Assembly: GCA_964458185.1 (NCBI GenBank)
Contig: CAYWFG010000021.1
Coordinates: 1-32,866 of the forward strand
Reading direction: 5' to 3'
Length of the DNA: 32,866 bases
Source of the DNA: AB-137-C09 sp964458185
GTDB lineage: Bacteria; Pseudomonadota; Zetaproteobacteria; Mariprofundales; Mariprofundaceae
The position numbers and the translations under genes are program-made. Shown here piece after piece: positions 15,070 through 22,824 of the stretch (the first letter of the stretch is position 1; each line of letters begins with the position of its first letter). The notes under the pieces are model-generated. The model was given only the letters and a program-made list of their open reading frames with translations. It was not told the origin of the DNA and searched no databases.

Positions 15070-15865
15070 ATATATCACATGCTTGTTGTTGTTGTTGTTT
15101 TATACGCCTGTGGTGCAAGCCGATACCTTCAAGCGCGTGCTTGCGCTCACCCCCCATGTTTGTGAAATACTCTATGCCATTGGCGCATCAAGCAGTATTG
15201 TGGGGGCAGTGGATTATTGCAACTACCCTGAAGCGGCTAAAGAAATACCGCGTGTTGGTGATTATCAAACGATTTATACTGAAGCAGCGCTGCGTTTAAT
15301 GCCTGATATGGCAGTAGTTTTAAGCCCTAACACCAAAGGTGTGGCAGCGTTAGCCGCGATGGGCGTGCGTATTGTGGTTTCTAACCCCAGCAGTTTTGAC
15401 GCTATATTTCATGATGTATTGATGCTGGGTGAACTCACAGGGCATGACCAAGAAGCACAAGCCTTGGTTGATCAGCAACGGCTTCGCCTCGCCACCATAC
15501 GACAGCAGCCACGTACAGAAGCACGGGTATTTTATGAAGTATGGCATCATCCCTTGATCACAGCAGGTGGCACAAGTTTTATCAATCGTTTGATTGATGA
15601 TGCAGGCGGCAACAATATATTTTCACGCATACCCTTAGAAGCCCCGCGCATCAATGTGGAAGCGGTGATGCAGGGCAAGCCTGATGTGATTATTATCCCA
15701 CAACAGCACACTGATTTTGAAACACGCCGCTTATTTTGGCAAAAGTGGTTGGGTAATAAACACGTTCGTTTTGTAACGGTGAACCCTGATTTGATGCACC
15801 GCCCTGGGCCCCGTTTGATTGAAGGCTTGGCGCGTCTGCAACAGGCGTTAGCTAATAGCCAATAA
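15062..15865 (+). CDS. BtuF-like periplasmic substrate-binding protein
   Basis: The 267-residue product starts MLKYITCLLLLLFYTPVVQA, a signal peptide with likely cleavage before DTFKR. It continues with the cobalamin/siderophore-type binding fold: VLALTPHVCEILYAIGASSSIVGAVDYCNYP, IPRVGDYQ, PDMAVVLSPNTKG, and near the end GGNNIF, PRINVEAVMQGKPDVIII. The pattern is closest to BtuF, which hands vitamin B12 to BtuCD. No permease or ATPase gene is adjacent, so the transporter must lie elsewhere and the ligand is inferred. The start overlaps the end of the flavoprotein gene by eight bases. A longer upstream in-frame extension exists but lacks a signal peptide. Confidence 0.82.
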   Translation: MLKYITCLLLLLFYTPVVQADTFKRVLALTPHVCEILYAIGASSSIVGAVDYCNYPEAAKEIPRVGDYQTIYTEAALRLMPDMAVVLSPNTKGVAALAAMGVRIVVSNPSSFDAIFHDVLMLGELTGHDQEAQALVDQQRLRLATIRQQPRTEARVFYEVWHHPLITAGGTSFINRLIDDAGGNNIFSRIPLEAPRINVEAVMQGKPDVIIIPQQHTDFETRRLFWQKWLGNKHVRFVTVNPDLMHRPGPRLIEGLARLQQALANSQ

Positions 15866-15935
15866 AATCAATGGTTGATTGCCTTGATCTTGATCTATCT
15901 GTATGTTGCCGCAGCGTAAAATAACAGGAGTTTTT

Positions 15936-16433
15936 ATGTCAACCCCATGCATCAGTCAGCACAAAGCTGTTGAAATACATTATACCTTAAGTAATGAAAA
16001 AGGTGAAATCATTGATACATCCAAAGACCAAGATCCCTTGCCTTATATTCATGGCACAGGTGCTTTGGTCATTGGGCTAGAGCAAGAGTTAGAAGGAAAA
16101 ACAGTGGGTGAAACCATCAAGGTAACCGTTGCACCAGCGAATGGTTATGGTGAGCGTAGCGATGAATTAATTCAACGTGTTGAGCGTGGCCTTTTTCAAT
16201 TTGATGGCGATATTGAAGTAGGCATGCGCTTTGAAGCTGAAGCCGAGCATGGCGCGGAATTGGTCACGGTGGTCGCTGTTGATGAAAAAACCATTACCAT
16301 TGATGCTAATCATCCCTTGGCTGGTGAAACACTGTGTTTTGATGTTGAAGTGATGATGATTCGTGATGCTAACGAAGAAGAAGTGGCACACGGGCATGTG
16401 CATGATGACAGTGGTTGTGGGCATGAATCATGA
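15936..16433 (+). CDS. slyD: SlyD-like FKBP-type peptidyl-prolyl isomerase
   Basis: SlyD is a cytosolic prolyl isomerase and chaperone that also binds nickel and helps mature hydrogenases. The 165-residue product has the FKBP part split around an IF chaperone insert: AVEIHYTLSNEKGEIIDTS, LPYIHGTGALVIGLEQELEG and GETIKVTVAPANGYGERSDE, then the insert (VERGLFQFDGDIEVGMRFEA to NHPLAGETLCFDVEV). The tail has five His, including HGHVHDDSGCGHES, a short form of the SlyD metal-binding tail. The ATG 15936 is preceded by AGGAG; the upstream in-frame extension is not needed. Its stop overlaps the arsC start by four bases. Confidence 0.92.
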   Translation: MSTPCISQHKAVEIHYTLSNEKGEIIDTSKDQDPLPYIHGTGALVIGLEQELEGKTVGETIKVTVAPANGYGERSDELIQRVERGLFQFDGDIEVGMRFEAEAEHGAELVTVVAVDEKTITIDANHPLAGETLCFDVEVMMIRDANEEEVAHGHVHDDSGCGHES

Positions 16434-16780
16434 GCATTCAATTATACCATAACCCGCGTTGTACAAAATCACGTTTAACCTTGGCTTTATTGCAAGATAA
16501 AGGGCTAGATTTTTCAGTGATCGAATACCTTAAAAACCCTCCCACGGTAGAAGCGTTAACGACAATTTTACAGAAATTAAACATGGAACCCATGGACTTG
16601 ATGCGCCGTGGCGAAGCTGTTTTTCAATCAGAAGTTCAAGGAAAAACACTGACCCGTGATGAACAAATCGGCATCATGGTTGCCAACCCGATTTTGATTG
16701 AACGTCCTATCGTGGTTTGTGGTAACCAAGCAGCCATTGGTCGTCCGCCAGCGCAGGTACTGGCAGTGCTTCCGTCATAA
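16430..16780 (+). CDS. arsC: ArsC-type (glutaredoxin-dependent) arsenate reductase
   Basis: The 116-residue product has the thioredoxin-like ArsC fold with catalytic Cys11 in HNPRCTKSR, then YLKNPPTVEALTTIL, NPILIERPIVV and the end motif IGRPPAQVLAVL. ArsC reduces arsenate to arsenite using glutaredoxin. Relatives such as YffB/Spx-like proteins share the fold, but the RCTKSR and NPILIERPIVV motifs favour ArsC. No arsR or arsenite exporter is nearby, so a resistance role is not supported by context. ATGA overlap with slyD implies translational coupling. Confidence 0.85.
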   Translation: MSIQLYHNPRCTKSRLTLALLQDKGLDFSVIEYLKNPPTVEALTTILQKLNMEPMDLMRRGEAVFQSEVQGKTLTRDEQIGIMVANPILIERPIVVCGNQAAIGRPPAQVLAVLPS

Positions 16781-16789
16781 AATTCGTCG

Positions 16790-17245
16790 ATGCATAAAGT
16801 CAACGATGATGTAGAAGAACTACTCGGCAAAGATCGCATGCAGCGGTTGGCGCATGTTGCGCGCTTGCATCGGGCATGGGCAGACATGTTGGGCCCGATG
16901 CTAGCCGCCGCAACGGAGCCTGCTGAAGTGCGTTTGCAGCAAGATGGCAGTGTTCACCTGATTATTGCGGTGAATCATCCGATGATTGCGCAACAAGTGA
17001 TGTTTTTGCGCGATGAAATTCGTGGTGCTTGTTTGCGGCACTGCCGATTGGATCGCATTGCTAAAATATTCACCCGCATTAAACCTTATGCAGGGGTGAT
17101 TCCTATCACCCCGCCCACACGAACGCCTAAGCCTGTATCATTGAGCCAAAAGAAAACACTGGTGGCTGATTTGGCTGATATTCACGACAAGGCTCTTCGC
17201 TGTGCCATGTTTCAAGCGCGTGTTGCACAATTGATGTGGTTTTAA
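16790..17245 (+). CDS. dciA: DciA-type (DUF721) helicase-loading protein
   Basis: The 151-residue product matches the DUF721/DciA pattern: LAHVARLHRAWADMLGPMLAAATEPAEVRLQQDGSVHLIIAVNHPMIAQQVMFLRDEI, the KH-like domain, with a Trp in RAWADMLG that is common in the family. The C-terminal ~50 residues are Pro/Lys-rich, then helical. DciA is the ancestral loader of the replicative helicase DnaB where DnaC is absent. ATG 16790 comes nine bases after arsC; its ribosome binding site is weak, so coupling is likely. It ends the plus-strand run. Confidence 0.75.
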   Translation: MHKVNDDVEELLGKDRMQRLAHVARLHRAWADMLGPMLAAATEPAEVRLQQDGSVHLIIAVNHPMIAQQVMFLRDEIRGACLRHCRLDRIAKIFTRIKPYAGVIPITPPTRTPKPVSLSQKKTLVADLADIHDKALRCAMFQARVAQLMWF

Positions 17246-17334
17246 AAAGGGACTCTTTGCTATGACAAAAGAAAATAAAATTGAACAACGCTGATAAAAA
17301 GTCCTGTAGCCTTTCTATTCAACAAAAGCTCTCC

Positions 17335-17859
17335 TCAACGTATTTTTTTTATTGTCGTTCTAGTCACTAAAAAAATCGCAGATGCCTCTCCGCTCGGTTG
17401 TGCTTCACTTTTAATTCGTCCGTTGATCCAACGAGAAAGTTTTAGGTGACTGTGACGATCAGCGGCTTGTGTTGCTTTTTTGCGGCGATTTAGACTGCTA
17501 GATACAATCACACCGCCCATTATTTTTGCTAAATAACGGACTTCTGGCGAGGCATCCACGCGCACTGCGATAGTACCGTGATGGCAACAAGCCGCAGGCA
17601 ATCCTTTTTTTGCTGAAAACACTAGCGTGACGGCACCAGGCCAATAATCCTTTGCTATTTTTCGTAATACTTGATGGCGAACACGGCTAAGTTTGATCGC
17701 GTCTTTGACAGAAGCAGCCAGCAATAAAAAAGGGGATTTTCGTTGTTTAAAGCGTTGCAGTTGCGGTATGGCATTCATGCTTGCAGCCACCCCTGCAAGC
17801 GTTGCTGTGTTGTGTGCTAACAATTTTCCTTTTGCCAATGACTTTGCTGCCACCAGCAT
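17335..17859 (-). CDS. Divergent Sua5/YciO/YrdC-family protein
   Basis: The C-terminal two thirds match threonylcarbamoyl-AMP synthase folds: LQRFKQRKSPFLLLAAS (compare the KxR...P-L-L motif), DYWPGAVTLVFSAKKGLPA, GTIAVRVDASPEVRYLAKIMGGVIVSSSLNRRKKA. True enzymes make the t6A precursor of tRNA. Key sites look altered: the usual AYPTDTVYGL reads LAHNTATLAGV, and the SAN-x-SG loop reads SSSLNRRKK. It is probably a paralogue with changed function or a decaying copy. The start is uncertain: ATG 17859 gives 174 residues and fits the family. The frame is open up to 17994, but that part is Cys-rich and unlike the family. It lies downstream of rlmB on the same strand. Confidence 0.6.
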   Translation of the reverse strand: MLVAAKSLAKGKLLAHNTATLAGVAASMNAIPQLQRFKQRKSPFLLLAASVKDAIKLSRVRHQVLRKIAKDYWPGAVTLVFSAKKGLPAACCHHGTIAVRVDASPEVRYLAKIMGGVIVSSSLNRRKKATQAADRHSHLKLSRWINGRIKSEAQPSGEASAIFLVTRTTIKKIR

Positions 17860-17893
17860 AGCGATCTTGGCTTTGATGTTGACACAGAGCGAG

Positions 17894-18037
17894 TTACATG
17901 ATGCGCGTGACATACATACACACAAATACAGCCAAGGCATCAGTGGCATTTTTAGGTAACGGTTTATTAGGAAGGGGCTCAATAGATGCCCCACGCGCCT
18001 GCCCCAGCTTTAACGCAGAAGCAGTTTTTTTTGCCAT
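17894..18037 (-). CDS. Small hypothetical ORF after rlmB (47 residues)
   Basis: An ATG six bases beyond the rlmB stop opens a 47-codon frame beginning MAKKTASALKLGQARGASIE and containing PLPNKPLPKN. It ends at TAA 17894-17896, shortly before the likely start of the YrdC-like gene, and fills the space between the two. I recognise no family, and no clear ribosome binding site is present. It may be a small protein, the frameshifted N terminus of the downstream gene, or chance. Confidence 0.25.
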   Translation of the reverse strand: MAKKTASALKLGQARGASIEPLPNKPLPKNATDALAVFVCMYVTRIM

Positions 18038-18043
18038 TGAAGC

Positions 18044-18799
18044 TTACTGCCGTTGACGCACCACTTCAAACAGTGTGATGCCTGTTGCTACCGATACATT
18101 CAACGATTCTATTTTTCCTGCCATGGGAATGTGCAATAATTGATCACAATGTTTACGCACCAAGGGGCGCAGCCCTGTATCTTCTGCGCCCAAGACGATG
18201 GCACACCGTCCAGTAAAATCGGCATCAAAGACGCATTGCTTGCCCTCACCTGCCAGCCCAAACGACCAAAAACCATGGGCTTGTAAGCGTTCTATGGCAC
18301 GGCACAAATTACTTTCTTGAAAGATGGTCAATCGAGATACTGCACCAGATGCTGTTTTGCTCACAATGGGAGAATACAAATCTGCGGCATGGTGCTTCGG
18401 CACAATGACGGCGGCACAATTTGCTGCCTCGGCAGAGCGTAAGCATGCACCCAAATTGTGTGGGTCAGTAATTTGGTCAAGCAGCAGCACACTTGGGCAA
18501 TCATCATCAGCAAGAGACTCTAACCATGCTCTTAATGTTCCCAGTGGCTTTTTTTCCGCATCTTCAGGCACGATTTTTGCTAAACAACCTTGATGGTTCG
18601 CGCCTTCTGCCAATCGAAACATTGCTGCCGTAGGCAAAAACCGAACGGGAATAGCCTGTTTTTTAGCCAAGTGAATAAGCTCATTGATGCGAGGGTGTGA
18701 TTTCCCCTTTTCGATCAATAGTTCATGAATGCGCTCTTCACTGCTTAATGCATGGCGAACAGCATGGATACCTGCGGTATAACGGCGTGATTCAGTCAT
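18044..18799 (-). CDS. rlmB: 23S rRNA (guanosine-2'-O-)-methyltransferase RlmB
   Basis: RlmB methylates the 2'-O of G2251 in the ribosomal P-loop. The 251-residue product starts MTESRRYTAGIHAVRHAL (the RNA-binding N-domain) and carries the SPOUT trefoil-knot motifs: LLLDQITDPHNLGACLRSAEA, IVLGAEDTGLRPLVRKHCDQLLHIPM and GKIESLNVSVATGI, with the conserved Asn, Glu and Ser-Leu-Asn residues. ATG 18799 overlaps the stop of the DHH gene by eight bases and has AGGTTG upstream. The seven-residue upstream extension is not family-like. Confidence 0.95.
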   Translation of the reverse strand: MTESRRYTAGIHAVRHALSSEERIHELLIEKGKSHPRINELIHLAKKQAIPVRFLPTAAMFRLAEGANHQGCLAKIVPEDAEKKPLGTLRAWLESLADDDCPSVLLLDQITDPHNLGACLRSAEAANCAAVIVPKHHAADLYSPIVSKTASGAVSRLTIFQESNLCRAIERLQAHGFWSFGLAGEGKQCVFDADFTGRCAIVLGAEDTGLRPLVRKHCDQLLHIPMAGKIESLNVSVATGITLFEVVRQRQ

Positions 18800-19748
18800 A
18801 ACAACCTCGAAATGCAGCAATAAAGTTATCTAAATTAGCAGCAGGTAAACTATTAATGCCAGCGGCAGCTTTGCGTCCACCGCCTGTAGCAAACTGCATG
18901 CACAACGTGTCGGCATTTTTTTTGTCGTTCAGTGGCGCACGAACGCTGATGCGGTAATAGTCGCCAGTAAGTTGCGTCACCAAAGCATGCGCACGGGTAG
19001 GGTGAGCTCGTGCCAATTGATTGCCCAACACACCAGAGGTGCGTCTTGCCCAAGGTTCATCAGGCAATAAAAAAGCTGCCACCGTTGATGTTTCGACAAT
19101 TGCTTCTAGCTCCCCCGTTTGTGCCATATCAGAAGCATAGCCATCATCAAGCAATCGGTAAGCAGGGGATTCAGCGATAAACACAAAAGGGTCAGGAAAA
19201 GGTGCGATAGCACGGTACAATTGATCGGGTGTGAGCCATAAATCATCGGTTGTTACGCCATAGGCATTGTAATTGATGAGGGTTCCTAAATGTTCAAGTT
19301 GTGCCAATTGATGATCATCAAACCCCCATATTTGCACGCTATGCTGCGCTTGCTGATAAAGATTATCGCCAAATGCCCCCACGGCTGCCCACCTGCATTG
19401 CGCACCGTCTATATGCTGATTAACCAATAGGCTGGTGCATACTTCAGCAGAGGTTTCAATGCATGTAAATAAGCGCGAGGATGTAGGGATATTTCCTGCA
19501 ACATGATGATCGAAATACTGCACGGTTGCACCAGCATCAAGGTGCTGTTGCAGTGCTTCGCGGTTTTTATCCAGCGATATATCCAGCACGGTGATATGGT
19601 CGCCAGCCTCTGGGGTAAACTTTTTCAACAATGCAATATCGCGCTTAACACCTGTCACTAAAGTGCTGTGTTGTGGTTGTTGCAAACGAAGTTGGTGCAA
19701 TGCACAGATGCCATCCGCATCACCATTAAAGACATCAAAATAACGCAT
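18792..19748 (-). CDS. DHH-family phosphoesterase
   Basis: The 318-residue protein begins MRYFDVFNGDADGICALHQL, the metal-binding N-D-x-D motif of DHH enzymes, and has LDISLD and the namesake YFDHHVAG (DHH at 80-82). The C terminus resembles DHHA1, with FATGGGRKAAAGIN, where most relatives have GGH; the Arg in place of His is worth noting. The family hydrolyses phosphodiester or pyrophosphate bonds (RecJ, NrnA, cyclic dinucleotide phosphodiesterases). This one is of the short single-protein type, and its substrate is unknown. It overlaps rlmB and is probably in one transcript with it. Confidence 0.82.
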   Translation of the reverse strand: MRYFDVFNGDADGICALHQLRLQQPQHSTLVTGVKRDIALLKKFTPEAGDHITVLDISLDKNREALQQHLDAGATVQYFDHHVAGNIPTSSRLFTCIETSAEVCTSLLVNQHIDGAQCRWAAVGAFGDNLYQQAQHSVQIWGFDDHQLAQLEHLGTLINYNAYGVTTDDLWLTPDQLYRAIAPFPDPFVFIAESPAYRLLDDGYASDMAQTGELEAIVETSTVAAFLLPDEPWARRTSGVLGNQLARAHPTRAHALVTQLTGDYYRISVRAPLNDKKNADTLCMQFATGGGRKAAAGINSLPAANLDNFIAAFRGCYD

Positions 19749-19860
19749 GGCGGCAAGCTAGAGTGTGTTTTTTTAAAGTACAGGTAAGGGGTTTTGAAAA
19801 TTAATAATTAAAGTGTTAGTTTTGGCAAAAAATAGCTAATAAACAAGCGTTAGGAACACC

Positions 19861-20238
19861 ATGCAGTTAACATTATTAAAATCCAAATTACATCGGGCAA
19901 CAGTGACCCATGCCGAATTGGATTATGAAGGATCATTGTCCATCGATAGTGTATTGATGCAAGCTGCCAATATTATACCCTTTGAGCAATTGCATGTGTA
20001 CAATGTTAGCAATGGCGAACGCTTTACCACTTATGCGATCCAAGGTGAGGCTGATTCAGGTGTGATCGGTGTTAATGGTGCTGCCGCGCATAAAGCCTCG
20101 CCGCATGATGTCTTGATTATCTGTACTTATGCAGTGATGCCTGCAAGTGATGCAGCTGACTTTGCGCCTACATTGGTGTATTTATCAGCAAATAATGCCA
20201 TCAGCCATCAAACGCAGGGGGTTTTGGCAGCGAAGTAA
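19861..20238 (+). CDS. panD: Aspartate 1-decarboxylase (pyruvoyl enzyme)
   Basis: PanD makes beta-alanine from aspartate for pantothenate and coenzyme A. The 125-residue proenzyme has the self-cleavage site in DYEGSLSID, between Gly24 and Ser25; Ser25 becomes the pyruvoyl group. HRATVTHAELDYEG, NGERFTTYAI, GVIGVNGAAAH and DVLIICTYA are family landmarks. ATG 19861 has TTAGGA upstream. The 112 bases before it separate it from the divergent DHH gene and are AT-rich, so promoters for both are probably there, though none is clear. Its 3' end meets cca tail to tail with an eight-base gap. Confidence 0.97.
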   Translation: MQLTLLKSKLHRATVTHAELDYEGSLSIDSVLMQAANIIPFEQLHVYNVSNGERFTTYAIQGEADSGVIGVNGAAAHKASPHDVLIICTYAVMPASDAADFAPTLVYLSANNAISHQTQGVLAAK

Positions 20239-20246
20239 GGTTAAGG

Positions 20247-21665
20247 CTATTTATTGTTAGACCTATCGTCAATAGTCGTTCTATTTATAATAATACCTAC
20301 ATCACGACACCATGCCTCTGCACCATTTTGTGAATCAAATGCACCATCTAATTGTGCATCATAAGCCTGTCGAATAATTTTACCCATGCTTGGTGAAGGC
20401 TTGATACCTAAATCAATCAGCATACGTCCTGTTACCCACGGGGTGGGACGTTGCTTGTGAAGACGCATGGCTTGCGCTTGTGTTAGCCATGCGTAAGCAG
20501 GTCTTGCGGCTGGGTGCGGTGCGCGACCTGATGCATCGGCTTCTACCAATATCTCCCATTGCTCCAGCGTTACGGGTGCAAGCCTTGCGGTTAATCTACG
20601 AATGGCGCGGGGCGTGGGTGTGCTATTGTGTAAATGGGTTAAATGATCATTAACCAAATGCCAAACGGGTTGACACAACCGTGAAGGCGCACCGATGGCA
20701 TGAAAAAAGCGTTGCAGCAATGGTTTTGCCGCTTGAGCATGATTTGGCGATCGAATACGCCCGTGATCATCGGTGAAGCTTGTTAGCGGTTTGCCGACAT
20801 CATGCAGTAAGGCTGCAAAGCATAACATGCTGCGTTCATTGTCGGCTAGATGGCGTTCGCTGGCAATGCGTGCTAATTGATTCACTACCAAGCCTGTATG
20901 TTGCCACACGTCGCCTTCGGGATGCCATTGTTTGTCTTGCATGCAGCCTTGCATCGCCTCTAGGTCAGGGTAGCACTGCAACCAGCCACTATCTGCCAAA
21001 CATTGCAAACCATGACGCGGCGAGGATGATAACGACCATTTGTGCCACTCATGCCACAACCGTGATGGCGGCAAACTGCTAGCTTCTGCCAACATCGTGC
21101 GACACAAGGCGGCAGTATCTGCATGCAAATAAAGGGCATAACGCGCTGCCAATTGCATGGCACGTAGCACGCGCAAAGGATCTTCGGCAAAGGCTGGCGA
21201 AACATGGCGAAGCACGCCTTGGCGAAGGTCTTGTTCGCCGCCGTGAATATCTAACCATTGTTGCGATAACGGCTGCCACATCATGGCATTGATGGTAAAG
21301 TCACGGCGCAATGTGGCTTGCTCTGGTGTAAGCTGTGGATCTGGGATTACGGTAAAACCACGGTGTCCTGTAGCAACCTTTTGTTCTTTTCTCGGTAATG
21401 CCACATCAATGGTATGACCCTCGTACTGTAACTTTATCACGCCAAAATGACGACCAACACATTCACAACGCCCCAACTTCGACAGCGCGTGATGCAGTGC
21501 AGAAAAATCTAGGCCAAACACTTCCAAGTCAATATCGGCAATCGTTTTTTTTCGCAATATATCACGCAGCGCACCGCCCACTAACCACGCCCTACCACCA
21601 TATTGCTTGATATGCTGGCAGACTTTTAGCACACTTGCTGGTAGCATTGCATTGTTTATATTCAT
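20247..21665 (-). CDS. cca: CCA tRNA nucleotidyltransferase (class II, with HD domain)
   Basis: The enzyme adds or repairs the 3' CCA of tRNAs. The 472-residue product has the nucleotidyltransferase core (RAWLVGGALRDILRKKTIADIDLEVFG, with G-G and D-x-D), RRDFTINAM, the basic EDPLRVLRAMQLAARY of the neck, and an HD phosphohydrolase domain (MLCFAALLHDVGKPL, NHAQ). The C-terminal segment resembles that of the HD-containing bacterial forms. Poly(A) polymerases share the N-terminal part, but the HD domain argues for Cca. ATG 21665 is chosen; an in-frame upstream ATG at 21689 is possible. It is divergent from mdh. Confidence 0.9.
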   Translation of the reverse strand: MNINNAMLPASVLKVCQHIKQYGGRAWLVGGALRDILRKKTIADIDLEVFGLDFSALHHALSKLGRCECVGRHFGVIKLQYEGHTIDVALPRKEQKVATGHRGFTVIPDPQLTPEQATLRRDFTINAMMWQPLSQQWLDIHGGEQDLRQGVLRHVSPAFAEDPLRVLRAMQLAARYALYLHADTAALCRTMLAEASSLPPSRLWHEWHKWSLSSSPRHGLQCLADSGWLQCYPDLEAMQGCMQDKQWHPEGDVWQHTGLVVNQLARIASERHLADNERSMLCFAALLHDVGKPLTSFTDDHGRIRSPNHAQAAKPLLQRFFHAIGAPSRLCQPVWHLVNDHLTHLHNSTPTPRAIRRLTARLAPVTLEQWEILVEADASGRAPHPAARPAYAWLTQAQAMRLHKQRPTPWVTGRMLIDLGIKPSPSMGKIIRQAYDAQLDGAFDSQNGAEAWCRDVGIIINRTTIDDRSNNK

Positions 21666-21681
21666 CAGCTTACGGTATAAT
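21652..21681 (+). promoter_or_regulatory. Candidate promoter for mdh
   Basis: TTGTTT (21652-21657) and a perfect TATAAT (21676-21681) with an 18-base spacer precede mdh by about 37 bases. The -35 lies inside the first codons of cca on the other strand. Confidence 0.55.
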
Positions 21682-21718
21682 AAGAGCAATGAAAAGGCAA
21701 GCTGAGGCGGGAGGTATT

Positions 21719-22699
21719 ATGCGTTGGTCAGGTATTGTACGTGGAGATAATCGTTATTTTCAACGAAAAAAAATCACTGTTGTGGGTTCAGGCAATGTTG
21801 GTGCAACGGCTGCTTTTTTGGCGGCACAAAAAGAGCTGGCTGATATTGTGTTGCTGGATGTAGTTGCAGGCATACCCCAAGGTAAAGCCTTGGATATGTT
21901 TGAGGCATCACCGATTCAAGGCTACAATGTTAACATCACAGGAACGCAGCAATATGTCGATACGGAAAATTCTGATGTGGTGGTGATTACCGCAGGCATT
22001 GCGCGTAAACCAGGCATGAGCAGAGACGACCTTATTGCCACTAATGTGCGTATTATTAGCGAAGTTACCCGTAATATCGTTGCCCATTCGCCTGATTGTA
22101 TTCTTATCGTCGTGACCAATCCACTGGATGCGATGGTCTACACGGCACAACAGATTTCAGGCTTCCCGCGCTCGCGTATTATTGGCATGGCAGGGGTGCT
22201 AGATTCTGCACGGATGCGTAGCTTTATTGCTGCCGCGCTCGATGTCTCGATCAATGAGGTATCTGCCTTTGTGCTGGGTGGGCATGGCGATAGCATGGTT
22301 CCACTTACCCGTTATGCCACAGTTGCTGGTATTCCGTTGACCGAGTTGATGGACAATGAAAAAATTAAGGCGATTTGCGAACGCACCGCAGCAGGCGGCG
22401 CAGAGATTGTTCAATTATTAAAAACAGGTTCCGCTTATTACGCCCCTGCGGCAGCCATTGTGGCAATGCTTGAGGCTATTTTAAAAGATCAAAACCGCAT
22501 TCTGCCTTGCGCTGCTTATTTACAAGGGGAGTATGGCATTGATGGTTATTTTATGGGTGTACCCTGCAAACTGGGCGGCGGCGGGATGGAAGGCGTGGTT
22601 GAATTGGACTTGAATGCCGAAGAAAAAGAAAGCCTATCAAAATCGTTATCTGCGGTGAAAGCATTGATTGAACAAGTTAATATGCTTGAAGGTGGTTGA
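21719..22699 (+). CDS. mdh: Malate dehydrogenase (LDH-like type)
   Basis: The enzyme interconverts malate and oxaloacetate with NAD in the TCA cycle. The 326-residue product has the Rossmann motif KITVVGSGNVGATAAFLA, TAGIARKPGMSRDDLIATN with substrate arginine, VTNPLDAMVY, and the catalytic His in LGGHGDSMVPL. Malate enzymes of this subgroup have an Arg in IARKPGMSR rather than the Gln of lactate enzymes, which supports malate. GGGAGG sits eight bases before ATG 21719. Roughly 18 N-terminal residues precede the Rossmann strand, a little more than usual. The upstream in-frame ATG 21689 lies closer to the promoter and looks less likely. Confidence 0.93.
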   Translation: MRWSGIVRGDNRYFQRKKITVVGSGNVGATAAFLAAQKELADIVLLDVVAGIPQGKALDMFEASPIQGYNVNITGTQQYVDTENSDVVVITAGIARKPGMSRDDLIATNVRIISEVTRNIVAHSPDCILIVVTNPLDAMVYTAQQISGFPRSRIIGMAGVLDSARMRSFIAAALDVSINEVSAFVLGGHGDSMVPLTRYATVAGIPLTELMDNEKIKAICERTAAGGAEIVQLLKTGSAYYAPAAAIVAMLEAILKDQNRILPCAAYLQGEYGIDGYFMGVPCKLGGGGMEGVVELDLNAEEKESLSKSLSAVKALIEQVNMLEGG

Positions 22700-22756
22700 G
22701 TCCATCACATCAGTTAATACAATGCTATTTCGCGGTGGTTAATGGCAACTTATTGC

Positions 22757-22784
22757 AGAACTACATGGTTCTTTAATCTTTTTT
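22757..22784 (+). terminator. Possible terminator after mdh
   Basis: AGAAC and GTTCT pair around a six-base loop and are followed by TTAATCTTTTTT. The stem is short, so the call is weak. It lies in the ~125-base gap between mdh and the FAD/Fe-S oxidoreductase. Confidence 0.35.
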
Positions 22785-22824
22785 CATTTATATTTCGACA
22801 TATCGTTATTGGTTGGAGTGCTTT

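Noticed and set aside
17262..17294. Ten-residue ORF MTKENKIEQR with a fair ribosome binding site after dciA
   Set aside because: Too short to judge, with no terminator or attenuator structure around it; it may be a remnant.
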